Assembly: GCA_001599595.1 (NCBI GenBank)
Contig: BCHH01000006.1
Coordinates: forward strand, 1,585,214-1,649,213
Direction of reading: 5' to 3'
DNA length: 64,000 bases
DNA from: Beverwykella pulmonaria
Taxonomy: Eukaryota; Ascomycota; Dothideomycetes; Pleosporales; Melanommataceae
Every line of letters starts with the position of its first letter. The stretch's first letter is position 1. The position numbers and the translations under genes are program-made. The notes beneath the pieces were generated by a model. It did not search any database, had not been told where the DNA came from, and saw only the letters and a program-made list of their open reading frames with translations. Shown here piece after piece: positions 34,723 to 44,969 of this stretch.

Positions 34723-35655
34723 ATGGCACCGTCTTTCAAAGAGTAGTTCACGCCTTCAACGTCTCCTAAATACGTGCTAACACTGTCTCGCAGCATCATT
34801 CAGTCACCCCAGTTCACTTTCTTTATTGGCAAGGATAAAACACCAATCATTGTCCATGCGGCTGCTATTTCTGCTACCTCCGAGCCCATGGGTACTCTTA
34901 TCAATGGGCCGATGAGTGAGGCTAAGGCGAAATGTGCATCCATCGAACACGTCGAGGTGGAGGACTTCATTCGATTCTGCGAATATGCCTACCGTGGAGA
35001 CTTCACAGTTCCTCCGATAGTTGAGAATGACCCGTCCAGCTCACAAGAAGTCAATGATACAGAAGCGTGTTTAGAAGTCCCAGTTCAAGAACAACCCCTG
35101 GATCTAGTACCAGACGATGATTGGCTATCGTCAAACCGGGGGATAACTAAGAAGAATAAAGGATCCAGGGTACCAATCAATAGTCGGCTCACTCTTCGCG
35201 CTCACCTTCATGAACGGGAGTATCTCACCAACGGCCATCCCAAATCAGAGATCCTTGGTCGGTCGGTCTCGCAGGCCAATACGAAAGCGAACCAAAACTT
35301 TACATCTGTGTTCCTCGCGTATGCCCGTTTGTACACGTTCGCCAATATGCAGCTCATCGAGCCACTGAAGGCTCTGACGCTTCACAAGTTGCATCGGACG
35401 CTCATGGATTTCCAGCTCTATGCCAAGCGCGTGGGAGATGTCGTCGAATTGGCGAGGTACGCATACCACAATGATCACGCACCAGACAGGAAAAGCGATG
35501 GAACGGTAGATGAGCTGAGGAAACTTGTGGTGGAGTATATCACTTGCGAGATCGACATCATTGGAAAGTGTAAAGAGTTTGAAGAGTTGATGGAGGACGG
35601 TGGAGAATTTGTGGGAGACTTTTGGGGTCTTGTCATGAAACATCTTATCTCGTAA
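34723..35655 (+). CDS. BTB/POZ-domain protein
   Basis: Fungal BTB protein, 293 aa, from exons 34723-34742 and 34794-35655. The tiny first exon codes for MAPSFK plus two bases. The 51 bp intron has a GCTAAC branch and CGCAG acceptor, and the join gives DIIQSPQFTFFIG, the usual BTB entry. The domain continues with IIVHAAAISATSEPMGTLI and VEVEDFIRFCEYAYRGDF. A variable acidic linker follows, then the helical C-terminus seen in this family (VFLAYARLYTFANMQLIEPL, LHKLHRTL, VVELARYAY). Probably a Cullin-3 adaptor or a dimerising protein. The partner is not known. No frame damage is seen. Confidence 0.85.
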
Positions 35656-35950
35656 TGATGAGCCAGTGGAGTATGAAGAGGGCGCTCAAGGGGTTGTTTC
35701 GCAGTCATTCAATTCCACCCAAGTAAATCTGCTCTCTGGTTGATTTGACACTTAACACTCTACAGCCGTTATAAGTACCACCCAAGTGTTTGATGTGACA
35801 TCATCTTTACTTTGTATCATGTAACCGTGTGCTGGGAAGCAGTCAAAAAGCCTAATGAAGACTCTACACCGTGCCACTGTATTTAGTAGGAGAAATGATA
35901 CATTCAAGACAACGTATAATATGCCCTATTTGACCTTGCATTGAAATCAC

Positions 35951-36565
35951 ATGGTCTTTGATTTTTGTGCTGGGGCATTTGCGCGTTTATCCGGCAAGAA
36001 CGGTTTCGGTGGTTATGCTTCTTTGGGCAAAGCATTCACTAGCTCGAGGTCACCATACGGAGAGCTATTAGGCTCATTGTACGTCTCTTCCTTTCCGCGC
36101 CCCATCTCTTCTCTCTCTTCATTACTAATCTTAAGTTTTCATCAGGTACTCAACGCTATCGCTAGTTGTGAGGAAAGGGGCCCTTCTTCGTCTTCTAAGG
36201 TAGTCGATGACGAGACGGCCCAGGTCGAACATGTGGAGGACGATATGGATCTGAAAACCAGTCTGCAGGCGATGGCAACCCAGACTTCAAAGTCAATAGG
36301 TTCAGCAATGACGGACACTGCGGGAGATGTTGACTACAACGATCACATCGGTGGAATTTTGGAAGACGCAAATATTGTGGATCCGGAATTTTCTGATGAG
36401 GCATTTACATTAGCATCTGGATGTGGTTCGCAGCGAGAATGGGCAATTACCTCCATGGCTACAGCAAGTTTCTCCACAGCATATCTCAAAATCCATACTC
36501 CTTGCCGATATGAGGAAACCACACGAGACGTTTTACATGAAGATCAGATAGGTCACAATACCTAA
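35951..36565 (+). pseudogene. Hypothetical or decayed ORF
   Basis: An uninterrupted frame of 204 codons (35951-36565). It contains a plausible intron (GTACGT donor near 36079, TTCATCAG acceptor near 36146). Splicing it would shift to a frame that stops within about 20 codons. The second half is acidic and polar. I do not recognise a domain. Sitting at the edge of the repeat-rich island, it may be a gene remnant, a short real gene, or chance. Confidence 0.25.
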
Positions 36566-37309
36566 TGCACTACAAGCTCCTTCCACAAAGAAGAGACATT
36601 TCACCAAATCGAAGATTATCTTCGCGTCTTCCAGCGCCACAGCCCCAATCCGTAAAAATCAACGCATCTTCAAGCCCGCAATCATAAAAACCCCCCTCCC
36701 CTTCTTGCCCTTCGACTAGTACTGAGACCGCCAAGTATCTTACGGATGAATTGCTAGCTGGAGGGCGTGCTCCAGAGGACTCCACAGAATTTACACCCTT
36801 TCAGAACAGGTGGAAAAGCAGCGGGATGTTCTACGCCCACTTAGCGTTGGACAAAGCTGTCAGCGAATCCCTAGCTTTAATCCAGGCTATAACCCCTACG
36901 GCTAGTCCACTTTCAGCTCGGACCCAAACTCGTTGGGCAAAAGCAGGAGAAGGCCGTCTTTGGGGCACTGAGCAGGTTATGCTTTTTTTCTCGTCAACGT
37001 TTCCGAAGATGAAGTGTTTTCTGCGACTTCAATCAAGCAGAATGTTTTTACTGGGAATCTCAGAATTTGAGCATTGTTGCAGGTTCGGGGTTATATGTCA
37101 TGCTCGGTCTAGCTAAGAAGCATTTTTGGAATTATCGATGCCCATATTATGATTGATAATGACGTTTACTGACACACTGGCGGCTACAGGAGTTTTCGTG
37201 CTATTCACGTAGCGAAAGTGTAGAAGAATAAGTCATAGGTAGAAGTATAGATAATTAAGCAGAAGTTTGTTAACAACTCCCCCTCCAACCTTTTATACTT
37301 CGCTAACCT
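36566..37309. other. Intergenic, edge of accessory island
   Basis: A 121-codon open frame (36751-37116, plus) has no recognisable domain. From about 37100 the sequence becomes more AT-rich. Nothing supportable. Confidence 0.35.
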
Positions 37310-37545
37310 CCCCTCCACCCATTCCTTCACATCCCCTCTTCTAACCCCTCATGTCCCTCTTTCCTAACCATATACGCCCTGGGTATCTCCAAATCCTCCT
37401 CCTTCCCCATAACTCCAATGACCGCCGCATAACTGACTCAGGGGTGACTTAGTAACACGCCCTCCAATTCCGCAGGCGCAACCTGAAACGCCCTGATATT
37501 AATCAACTTCTTCTTCCCATCTACTACATACAAAGGATAAGGTTA
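37310..37545 (-). pseudogene. Duplicated fragment of acyl-CoA ligase C-terminus
   Basis: The plus-strand sequence here closely matches 40690-40858, for example in the shared stretches GGGGTGACTTAGTAACACG and CTCCAATTCCGCAGGCGC. On the minus strand both encode the end of a 4-coumarate-CoA-ligase-like adenylating enzyme (pattern [13 protein letters not shown]). Most differences are transitions, with this copy carrying the T or A. Similarity stops abruptly after CATCTACTACATACA near 37541. This is a non-functional fragment. Confidence 0.8.
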
Positions 37546-37568
37546 TTACTATAGACAAGCTCTCTACA

Positions 37569-37812
37569 TGTGATGGTGCTGCTCGGCAGGCTCGCTGCAA
37601 TCACATGAACACGCTGCGTGTATGCCATTCACGCCATAGCGCAGCGCTCAAAGCATGCTCGGCTAGCGCTCAGACCATACCCTGTTGTATATAGGATCGA
37701 TCCCCGAGAACCTCTTTTCTCCCTATCTTAGTGTAGCGTGAAATAGAGTCAACTTATCCTATCATTTGCACCTCCTGCATCCACGATAGTGAAGACTGAG
37801 CCCGTCATCACA
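37569..37812. mobile_element. Possible solo LTR
   Basis: A 244-bp segment opens with TGTGATG and closes with CATCACA, a perfect 7-bp inverted terminal repeat of the TG...CA type. Inside are a TATA-like TGTATATAGGATC (about 37686) and a C/T-rich stretch, as in fungal Copia LTRs. It starts 24 bp from where the ligase fragment ends. I do not see a convincing target-site duplication, so the call is tentative. Confidence 0.35.
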
Positions 37813-38298
37813 GTAATAGTATATATAAAAGGCTATAGTTATAAAGTTATTCAGTACCAACTTAGACTTATATACGAGAGTTATAGACTTAACAATAAGT
37901 TAAAAAGACAGAGAGCAACGCACACGATCTTCTAACTCATAGTTACCTACATTCTTGCATCACTGGTTCTAGTAAAGCTTCATTCGTATTGGCTTACAGA
38001 TCATTAAATATCCTGCAGCTAACCTAGATACATTATCACTCATGGGGAGTCAATATGTAGGATGATATCGTGAATCCCCTTCCTGCTACAAACTGTTAAA
38101 TCCAGAAACGGCAACAGGTATCACAGACTTGCTTTCGTATTTAATTAACCTGGTCTCATTTAAATAAACACACGCAGCCTCTATACAAACTCCTGCATAG
38201 AATCCCTTAACGCTTGAACAAATTGAAACCTCTTCCAGACTACAGATGAAAAGCCCCCAACGTACACGGACAACACAATAAATGCCCTAAGCCTCAAA
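37813..38298. other. AT-rich intergenic sequence
   Basis: AT-rich, with many TATA/TTAT stretches and no open frame of note. Probably decayed repeat sequence plus the 3' flank of the next minus-strand gene. Confidence 0.45.
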
Positions 38299-39833
38299 CT
38301 ACTTTAGCATTAAGCGACGCACCTTTGCACCATCTTCCGGATTCCCCTCCTCGCCATCTTCAGGATCCACGATAGAAACTGCAGGGTTATCCAGGGCCCC
38401 CTTTCCATCTGCGACCGCTTTTTGGGCGACCTCCACATCCTCATCTTCAGCGTAAACAGTGGTGTCCGAGTACATGACCCTGTCTATAGAACCACTAGTT
38501 GGGAAAGTAAATTCTTCTCCGTTATCAAACTTCACAGTTATCTGCTTTGACATTAGAGATACGCCCCATCTCTGGGATCAATAACTTACCAGACCCTTCC
38601 AAGATACATACCAATTCCCCTCGATGACCACTCCCCAGATAGCAACTGCCTCGCCAGCCCCGACGACCGCAGTTGTCATAACCCTTTCTGTGTACTGAGG
38701 CGACCTGTGAGCAAACAAAATACAAAGATGATACGAACAATGTAGGCGATTCTACTTACTGTATCCGTGGTTGTATCAGTCTTGGCCGTCTCTTTTTTGT
38801 GTTCCCAGAAAAATTCACCACTTACCGTTGTCTTAGCCTTGCCGATGAGCCAGTTGAGTTCACCTTCGAGTTCAACCTTAATGCCGAGATGCCATGCATT
38901 TGATGTAGTGTGTGTAATAGCTGTACTCTTCTGGCGGGATATTTCTTCTGTAATTGATAACGTCATGTCCTTATTCTTGCGTCGATTTATCATGTGGCCA
39001 TAAAGGGACTTCCTTGTATAGAGACCTCGGTCTCTACATCTTGTTAGCTTGGAAAATGGGCAAGAGTTTTTGTTTACCATCCAAGGAGAAACTTACTCGT
39101 TCTTGGCTCTTTGATTGAGCTCCTCGGTTGAGGGGCTAAAGACGACATCGTGGATCCTAGCATCGGATGGGCTCGACACGAGGGTTATAAAATTGAGTTG
39201 CTCGACACCGTTACCTCCGTAATTCCCCCCAAGTCCGATAAGTGTGCCACTGGTGGGATTATGATATTCATCGGGGCAGAGCTTTAGACCTATAATTTCC
39301 TGACACCCTACATTAAGCTCCTTTCCGTCCGACAGTAGTATTCTTAACCGCCGCAAGTTTCCCCCATTCTATTGAGGAAAATAGACACGTTAGCCGGGTT
39401 CTCACAACAACAATTCGTTAGCCTGAAATCTTTACTGCGTTCCTTGGGTATTGCGAGAGAAGTGACTTACATAATCCTTGGGGAGAGTCCAAACATTCTC
39501 AATATGTACATTCGCTGGATCCCAATCTATTTCAGAGAGGTAGCCCTCCTTTGTTCCAACCATTGTTGTCTCACCGTTCGTGTATAGCACCTCGATTCCA
39601 TTTATGTGCAACGGATCCGAGCCGCCCCACGCTTTGAGGCCGTTTATAAATTGACCATTCTTGATCTGCGATGCGCAAAACTGTGATCCGGAAGATGAAC
39701 CGGATTGCCACATATTGGCAACACCCGGTAGGTTGCAGTCATCGAGGGGAGGGGAGATTTCGGCATTAACGGCGGCAACGATGGCTGTGAGACCGATAGC
39801 AAGAGTCGCCCCAAGTCGAGTAGAAAAGACCAT
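38299..39833 (-). CDS. Secreted jacalin-like plus aerolysin-like pore-forming protein
   Basis: Predicted secreted beta-pore-forming protein of the aerolysin/ETX-MTX2 superfamily, joined to an N-terminal lectin-like (jacalin-type) half. Exons 39833-39471, 39368-39097, 39033-38760, 38694-38590 and 38541-38299 fit in frame to 418 aa with no lesions. A signal peptide occupies about residues 1-24. Residues 25-210 are Gly-rich beta sequence with jacalin-like strands. The following Thr/Ser-rich alternating region is typical of the aerolysin membrane-insertion segment. The tail is acidic. Introns are 102, 63, 65 and 48 bp. The third acceptor is the GCCTCAG at about 38695; a nearer CACAG breaks the frame. 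Related fungal proteins serve defence against grazers or competitors. Target and activity here are unknown. Confidence 0.72.
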
Positions 39834-39954
39834 GATGATCGTATATTGCAGTTGGTATTTCTTTGCTCTTCTGGTAATAGAGTGTTTGGGTCTAATAGAA
39901 ACCGCGATGAGATGGCGGTACTAGAAAAACGACATTCTGTACTGCTTTTATATA

Positions 39955-40047
39955 TATCCTCAACGCTTAATGAATATGTATCCTCAACGCTTAATGAATA
40001 TGTATCCCCACAGCTTGATGTATATGTATCCCTAAAACTTGATCCTT
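39955..40047. repeat. 24-bp tandem repeat, about four copies
   Basis: Four head-to-tail units of 24 bp containing the core GCTTAATGAATATGTATCC. The first two are nearly identical and the last two diverged. It lies immediately upstream (5') of the aerolysin-like gene, whose start codon is at 39833. Confidence 0.8.
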
Positions 40048-40086
40048 ATCCCACACTTCCCAACAATATCTTGCCGCCTCTAAAGT

Positions 40087-40175
40087 AAGGCGCATGTCTT
40101 CGCCGCATCCACCGTGAGGCTCATGTCTTCGCCGCATCCACAGTAAGGCTCATGTCTTCGCCGCATCCACAGTAA
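40087..40175. repeat. 30-bp tandem repeat, three copies
   Basis: Three near-identical 30-bp units with the core CATGTCTTCGCCGCATCCAC. GC-rich against an AT-rich background. A partial fourth unit may start at about 40176. Located between the aerolysin-like gene and the ligase pseudogene. Confidence 0.85.
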
Positions 40176-40589
40176 CGTTGAGGCTCCTGTCACAGATCAT
40201 ACTCCTATTTAAATAAAAATCAAAGGTTTTGTAAGAGTGCCAAGAATGAGAGGCTGTTCACTCAATGACGTAACCTTAAAGGATTCTCTAAATATCTCCA
40301 AAATCCTTTGTCCATTTCGTATAGATTGCTAAGTCAATTTTGCCCAACGGAGAAACATTTAGTAGGCATACAATATTTTTGTAGGGCAAAACTACTCATA
40401 ATATGCAGTTTTATCCTGTTTCTGCCACTTATACCCTCTATTGGTCCTTCTTTGTCTTTATTTCCGCCCAACTGTGGATCAAGTCTTATTTGCAAGCTGT
40501 TGTTACTTTTGTGTCAAGATACAGAATACGTTACAATAGTGCACATGATACGTGCCTTCTCAAACCGTATTACTACCACGTCACAACTT

Positions 40590-42182
40590 CGCACCCATTT
40601 CCCTTTCGCCTGTTCCCTCAATGTCCTCTTTAAGGGCTTCCCACCCGCCGTTTTCAGAATGTTTTCCACAAATTTAACACCCCTCCTTCTTAACCACATA
40701 CACCCTGGGCATCTCCGAATCCCCCTTCTTCCCCATAACCCCAATGACCGCCGCATCCCTGACCCCGGGGTGACTTAGTAACACGCCCTCCAATTCCGCA
40801 GGCGCAACCTGAAATCCCCTGACCTTGATCAGCGCCTTCTTCCGATCTACTACATACCAAGCCCCGTCTCCTTATCTACGAACATAACATCGCCCGTCCT
40901 GAAATACCCCTCGGAATCGAAATCCTTTTCTCCTGGTACACCCATATACCCCTGCGTGACCGTGGGCCCTCGTATAGCTAATTCGCCGCGCACACCATAC
41001 GCGGAGATATCCTTTCCCTCGTCGTCAAGTAGTTTGACGTCGAGGCTGGGCAGAAACGTTCCTACGGACCCCGTGATATCGTTAGAAGGGTAAAAAAAAA
41101 GCGAGACGCGATGCATGAAGTTTCTGACATGGCCCAAAACTAGGTGAACGGTGCGTCCTCGCTCAACAGTTCTTTGAATCTAGCCTGTATCCCTTTATCA
41201 AGGGGTGCTGCAGAGGCAATCGCGCATTTAATGAATCTCAATTTGTCCTTTTTAACGGCGAGAGGAAGAGGGGAGGAAACGAGCGTGTGCACAATGGGCG
41301 GTACTAGGGTTAAATCCGTAATCTTATACGTCTCGCAGTACTCAAGGTAAGAGATTGGCTCAAAGCGACGCATTATATACTTCACATGCCCGGACTTGAG
41401 GGGGGAGACATGGCAGTTTGGTGCAGTGGACGCGTGGAACATGGAGAGGTTTACGAGGCGAGATAGTGCGTAGGGGGTCGGGCGGCAATCGAAGACTAGG
41501 GTGTGTTGCGCGATGAGGTTGTAATGAGAGAGTTTGGCAGGTTTGGGGAGACCGGTTGTGCCAGAACTGAAGAGCAGCATTGCAGTGGTGTTTTTTGAGG
41601 TAGAGAGGGAGTCGAAGCGGAGCCAGTCGGCTGAGCCGTGCGTGAAGAGGGTACGCTAGGAGGGGAAGGGCGTCGTGTTGGTGCGGGAGGGGCTGTCGAG
41701 GATTAGGAGTTTTGACGCTGGGAAACTGGACTCGTCCACAAGGGTCTTTACCGAGTTCATGATATCCGGCTCAGAGATGATCATCTTCGCTTTCGAAGCA
41801 TCAATAGTATGCTTGAGCTCGTGGGGCCTGTAACTCAGGTTTGTCCCCGTAAACACACCTCCAAACCCAATGATGCCCAGCACAATAACCGGATACCAAA
41901 TATTTTTAAACGAGTGTATGAGCACAGTGTCCCCTTTCTTCAGTCCTGCGACTCGAAGTCCAGCGATGAGTTGCCGGATCAGTGTTTTGGCTTGTGCTGC
42001 AGTGATGCTATGCATGGAATCCGCAACATCGATGTAGATCTACCTCTTCCGTTAGCCAACTGTTTCGTAGCAGCAACCTGAATATTTACTGCTTTATCTT
42101 GGTCAAACGATGGCTCATCGCACGCCCAAGATATAATGTCTTTGGTTGAGATGGGATAGTGGGCTTGGGCGAGAAAAGGCAT
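40590..42182 (-). pseudogene. Acyl-CoA / 4-coumarate-CoA ligase-like pseudogene
   Basis: Remains of an AMP-forming adenylating enzyme. From a start at 42182 (MPFLAQAHYPISTKDI), after a probable 53-bp intron, the frame covers the N-terminal domain, the P-loop-like AMP-binding motif LLFSSGTTGLPKPAK and the motif GELAIRGPTVTQGY. It is broken by an in-frame TAG at about 41656 and another TAG at about 41140, each where family members carry a coding residue (CAG to TAG would explain both). A one-base loss follows in GGGCTTGGTATG (about 40860). The C-terminal lobe lacks roughly 50 residues before KTAGGKPLKRTLREQAK. It cannot make a full enzyme as it stands. The second partial copy at 37310-37545 matches its 3' part. 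Confidence 0.85.
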
Positions 42183-42190
42183 GATGAGTA

Positions 42191-42232
42191 GGATAAGAGC
42201 GATGGAGGATAAGAGCGATGGAGGATAAGAGC
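42191..42232. repeat. 16-bp tandem repeat, 2.6 copies
   Basis: Perfect direct copies of GGATAAGAGCGATGGA just upstream of the start codon of the ligase pseudogene. A small slippage duplication. Confidence 0.85.
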
Positions 42233-42935
42233 ACAACACGGTTATGGGTAATGAGAAAACTCTATGCGCAGTTATACTTGTACTTATACGTGGCAATATG
42301 AACTGGAACTATTTTGTGAGAACTATGGGATCGTAGACTAGTCTTAGTTACCGAGATTAGGGCTGACATCAACAAAGAAGGTCAACCAGCTTGTAGGCCG
42401 GAATGAATGGAAGCTACCTTGGATCTCCAGCCAAAGACATTTAAGAAAGAAAATGTTTCGTCAATACAGGATATTGCTACAAATGTCCTGGGGAATCACG
42501 GCATCGAGCAGAGCTTATCTTAGGCTCATGCTAAAATTGTTGCGCGGTCAGCCTGCAGAAAAGGGTCCAATGTAAAGTTTAATATTTCATGGGGACTCAC
42601 CGAATGCGGCAAAACAAAATCTGCAGCTGACGCCATAGGCTTCAGGGATAAAAAGCTTACTTCAACTTGGCGACATATGATCGGTAACCAGCATCTTTAT
42701 TGCACGAATAAGAGGAAATATTGAAAGAAAAGACAGAAGAGCTTAGAATACAAAAACAAACGAACCTACTCAGAACCCACTACGCCTGTTTTTGGGGTAT
42801 GCCTCAGTCCCGCTGGCCAGGTAAGCCTATAATGAACCATGTGTGAACACCGTACGCCTTACTATATGGTTGGTATATCCATATCCGTAATCATAAACTC
42901 CAGCCTGACCTTTTCAGTACCTAACAAGGTCCTCT
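42233..42935. other. Intergenic
   Basis: Between the ligase pseudogene and the phosphatase gene. No open frame or RNA recognised. This marks the right edge of the accessory island. Confidence 0.45.
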
Positions 42936-44708
42936 TCACACACGCTCCCGACTCTGCGGGGGTACAACTTTCCCGGAGTCTACGATAACCTGTTCATCAA
43001 GCTTCTTCGCGATGTCTCCATATTCCAGTCTCTTCCACGTTGATATCCGTGCCTGATTTGTGTCGATTTCGAAGAGCCTTAAGCCGCGGTGATAGCCTTC
43101 GTAGCCGCCGTAGCCTCCAAAGCCACTGCCACCGGCATAACACATCCACAACTCGCTATCGCCACTCTTTTCGTTCTTGGCGACTTTGCAATAGTCGTTA
43201 GCGTGGTCGTGGCCACAAGAGACGGCCATGATGCCTTGTTCCACCAATGCGTCCTTGAAGCCGGAATTAAAGCGTGGAGCAGTAACGCCCTCTCTGAGCG
43301 TGCCGACGATTTCCTTCTTTTGTTCCTCGTTGATGACATATTCTGGCAGCGGGATATGGATAAAGGCCATGTCGAGGTGGGTGTGTGTATAGTGTTTGTG
43401 CGAGTCTTTCAGGTTCTCCGCCGTGGTTTTGAACCAGGCGATTTGGTTGGGTTTGATCCAGTCATAACCATCAAACTTCTTCTTGTCTGGCGAATAACTG
43501 TGAGTGTCGAGGAAGTAGAGAGTCAAGGCTGAGTGCTTGTTTGCGCCATGCGCTAGGATTTCAACGTAATAGTTGCCTACGCCCTCAATCGTATTAGGTC
43601 CCGCCTCCGCTAGAGAATAAGGAAGAGAGTCGTAGAGAGACATCTGGGCCAGGCGTGAAAGAGTGCCTTCGTCGTCATGGTTTCCAAAGATGGCCGCATA
43701 GGGTAGTTTGTGCTCCGCGAGCATTCCTGTGATCTTGAACATTGCCTGCGACATAATTAGCATTCTTCCCCCACAATGATATGGGGTCGTTTACACTCGG
43801 AACGTCTGGTGCGGTTTCGCCGTTGACTTGATCACCAGAGAGCACTACAAAATCGGGCCTCTCCTCAGTGATGAGTCGCTCAACAAATTCAAGCGTCCTG
43901 GGATCGGCATCACATTGCCCTCCGTTGGCCCCCTTGGGCTCTGGATCTCTGCAAGCACCCGGACCGGTACTGAGATGGAGATCGGATATTTGCATAATCT
44001 TGAATTTGCCGTCTTTCCTAATCCTAGGCACTGGCTTTTCGATCTTGTGAGGCCTTCCACGCCGGATTGAAAGTCGCGGTTCCTTGTTCTCACCACCAGT
44101 CTCCAGACGGAGGGCTTGAGGTTTGATCAACTCCCAGCCTGGTCGAGGTTCGACTGCATCTGCGCCAAATAGCACATCCACAGCAGTGACGACTCTCTTG
44201 GAGTCGCTCGCGCCACGTTTATTAGATCTCTTTAGCCAGATACCCGCGGGACGAGATTCCCATTTCTCGGCGGCCTGAGACTTCTCGCCCATGGCAGGGT
44301 CGAGTTTGCCTGTCCGCACATCGATGATGACCTTGTCGTTATCTGTGAGCTCCTCCTCTCGCTTCCGTTTGATGTGTACAAAGGCCTTGGAGACCCAGCC
44401 GGTGCCAAGGTACAAGTCCTTGTCGACGCGGTGCCACTTGTCTTGGTCGAGCTTGCAGCTGGATAGCGGGTTGAGCGTCGAGCATGTCTGTACGGTGATG
44501 TCGGTGATGACGAGACCTTCATGGTGAAGAGGCAGGTGGCTGTGGATGGACTGGGGAAGGACGCGGTAGCGGTTATCGAGGAAGAATACGAGGAAGAAGA
44601 CCACGAAGGTCAAGACAGCGAGCTGGACGCCAGTTCTGACCTATAAAGAGTGTTAGCCTGGGCTATGGGCGTGCCTGGAGAAGGAGAGCGCACGATTCTA
44701 CGGGTCAT
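42936..44708 (-). CDS. Dcr2-like calcineurin-type metallophosphatase
   Basis: Membrane-anchored metallophosphoesterase of the fungal Dcr2/Sia1 group. Exons 44708-44694, 44640-43795 and 43745-42936 give 556 aa. Exon 1 codes only for MTRRI. The junction gives a basic head then a hydrophobic anchor (VLTFVVFFLVFFL), so it is a type II membrane protein. The catalytic core follows: MQISDLHLS (metal ligands Asp and His), FVVLSGDQVNGE, FGNHDDEG, and near the end AVSCGHDHANDY. Introns are 53 and 49 bp. Intron 2 uses the GTAAAC donor after CCGAGT, because the overlapping GTGTAA donor would shift frame. In yeast Dcr2 influences cell-cycle entry and the unfolded protein response. The same role here is only inferred. 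Confidence 0.88.
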
Positions 44709-44969
44709 GATGTCGGCGGAGGTCCGCAGATCGGCAGGCCGGCGGGCATTTATTGACGCCGCAGCTGCGTTTACAGAGGGGTTCAGCAGATTCGGTAAGC
44801 CTCGAGGTTCATGGCCAGAAGGCGATGTTTCTTCGAGAAGAGGATGGGGGAGTGGTGGTTCGAGACGCGTGACATGTGTTCTGAGCTCTACTCGTCCGCC
44901 GCGCTTGGCTTTATGGTCCTTGCCATCTCCGCACCCTCCGCATCCCACTCTCGCTATTCACGTGCGGCA

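Noticed and set aside
36751..37116. A 121-codon plus-strand frame.
   Set aside because: No domain, splice structure or family resemblance. Possibly decayed sequence.
39955..40175. CRISPR-like repeats.
   Set aside because: Units are directly adjacent with no spacers, and the host is a eukaryote.
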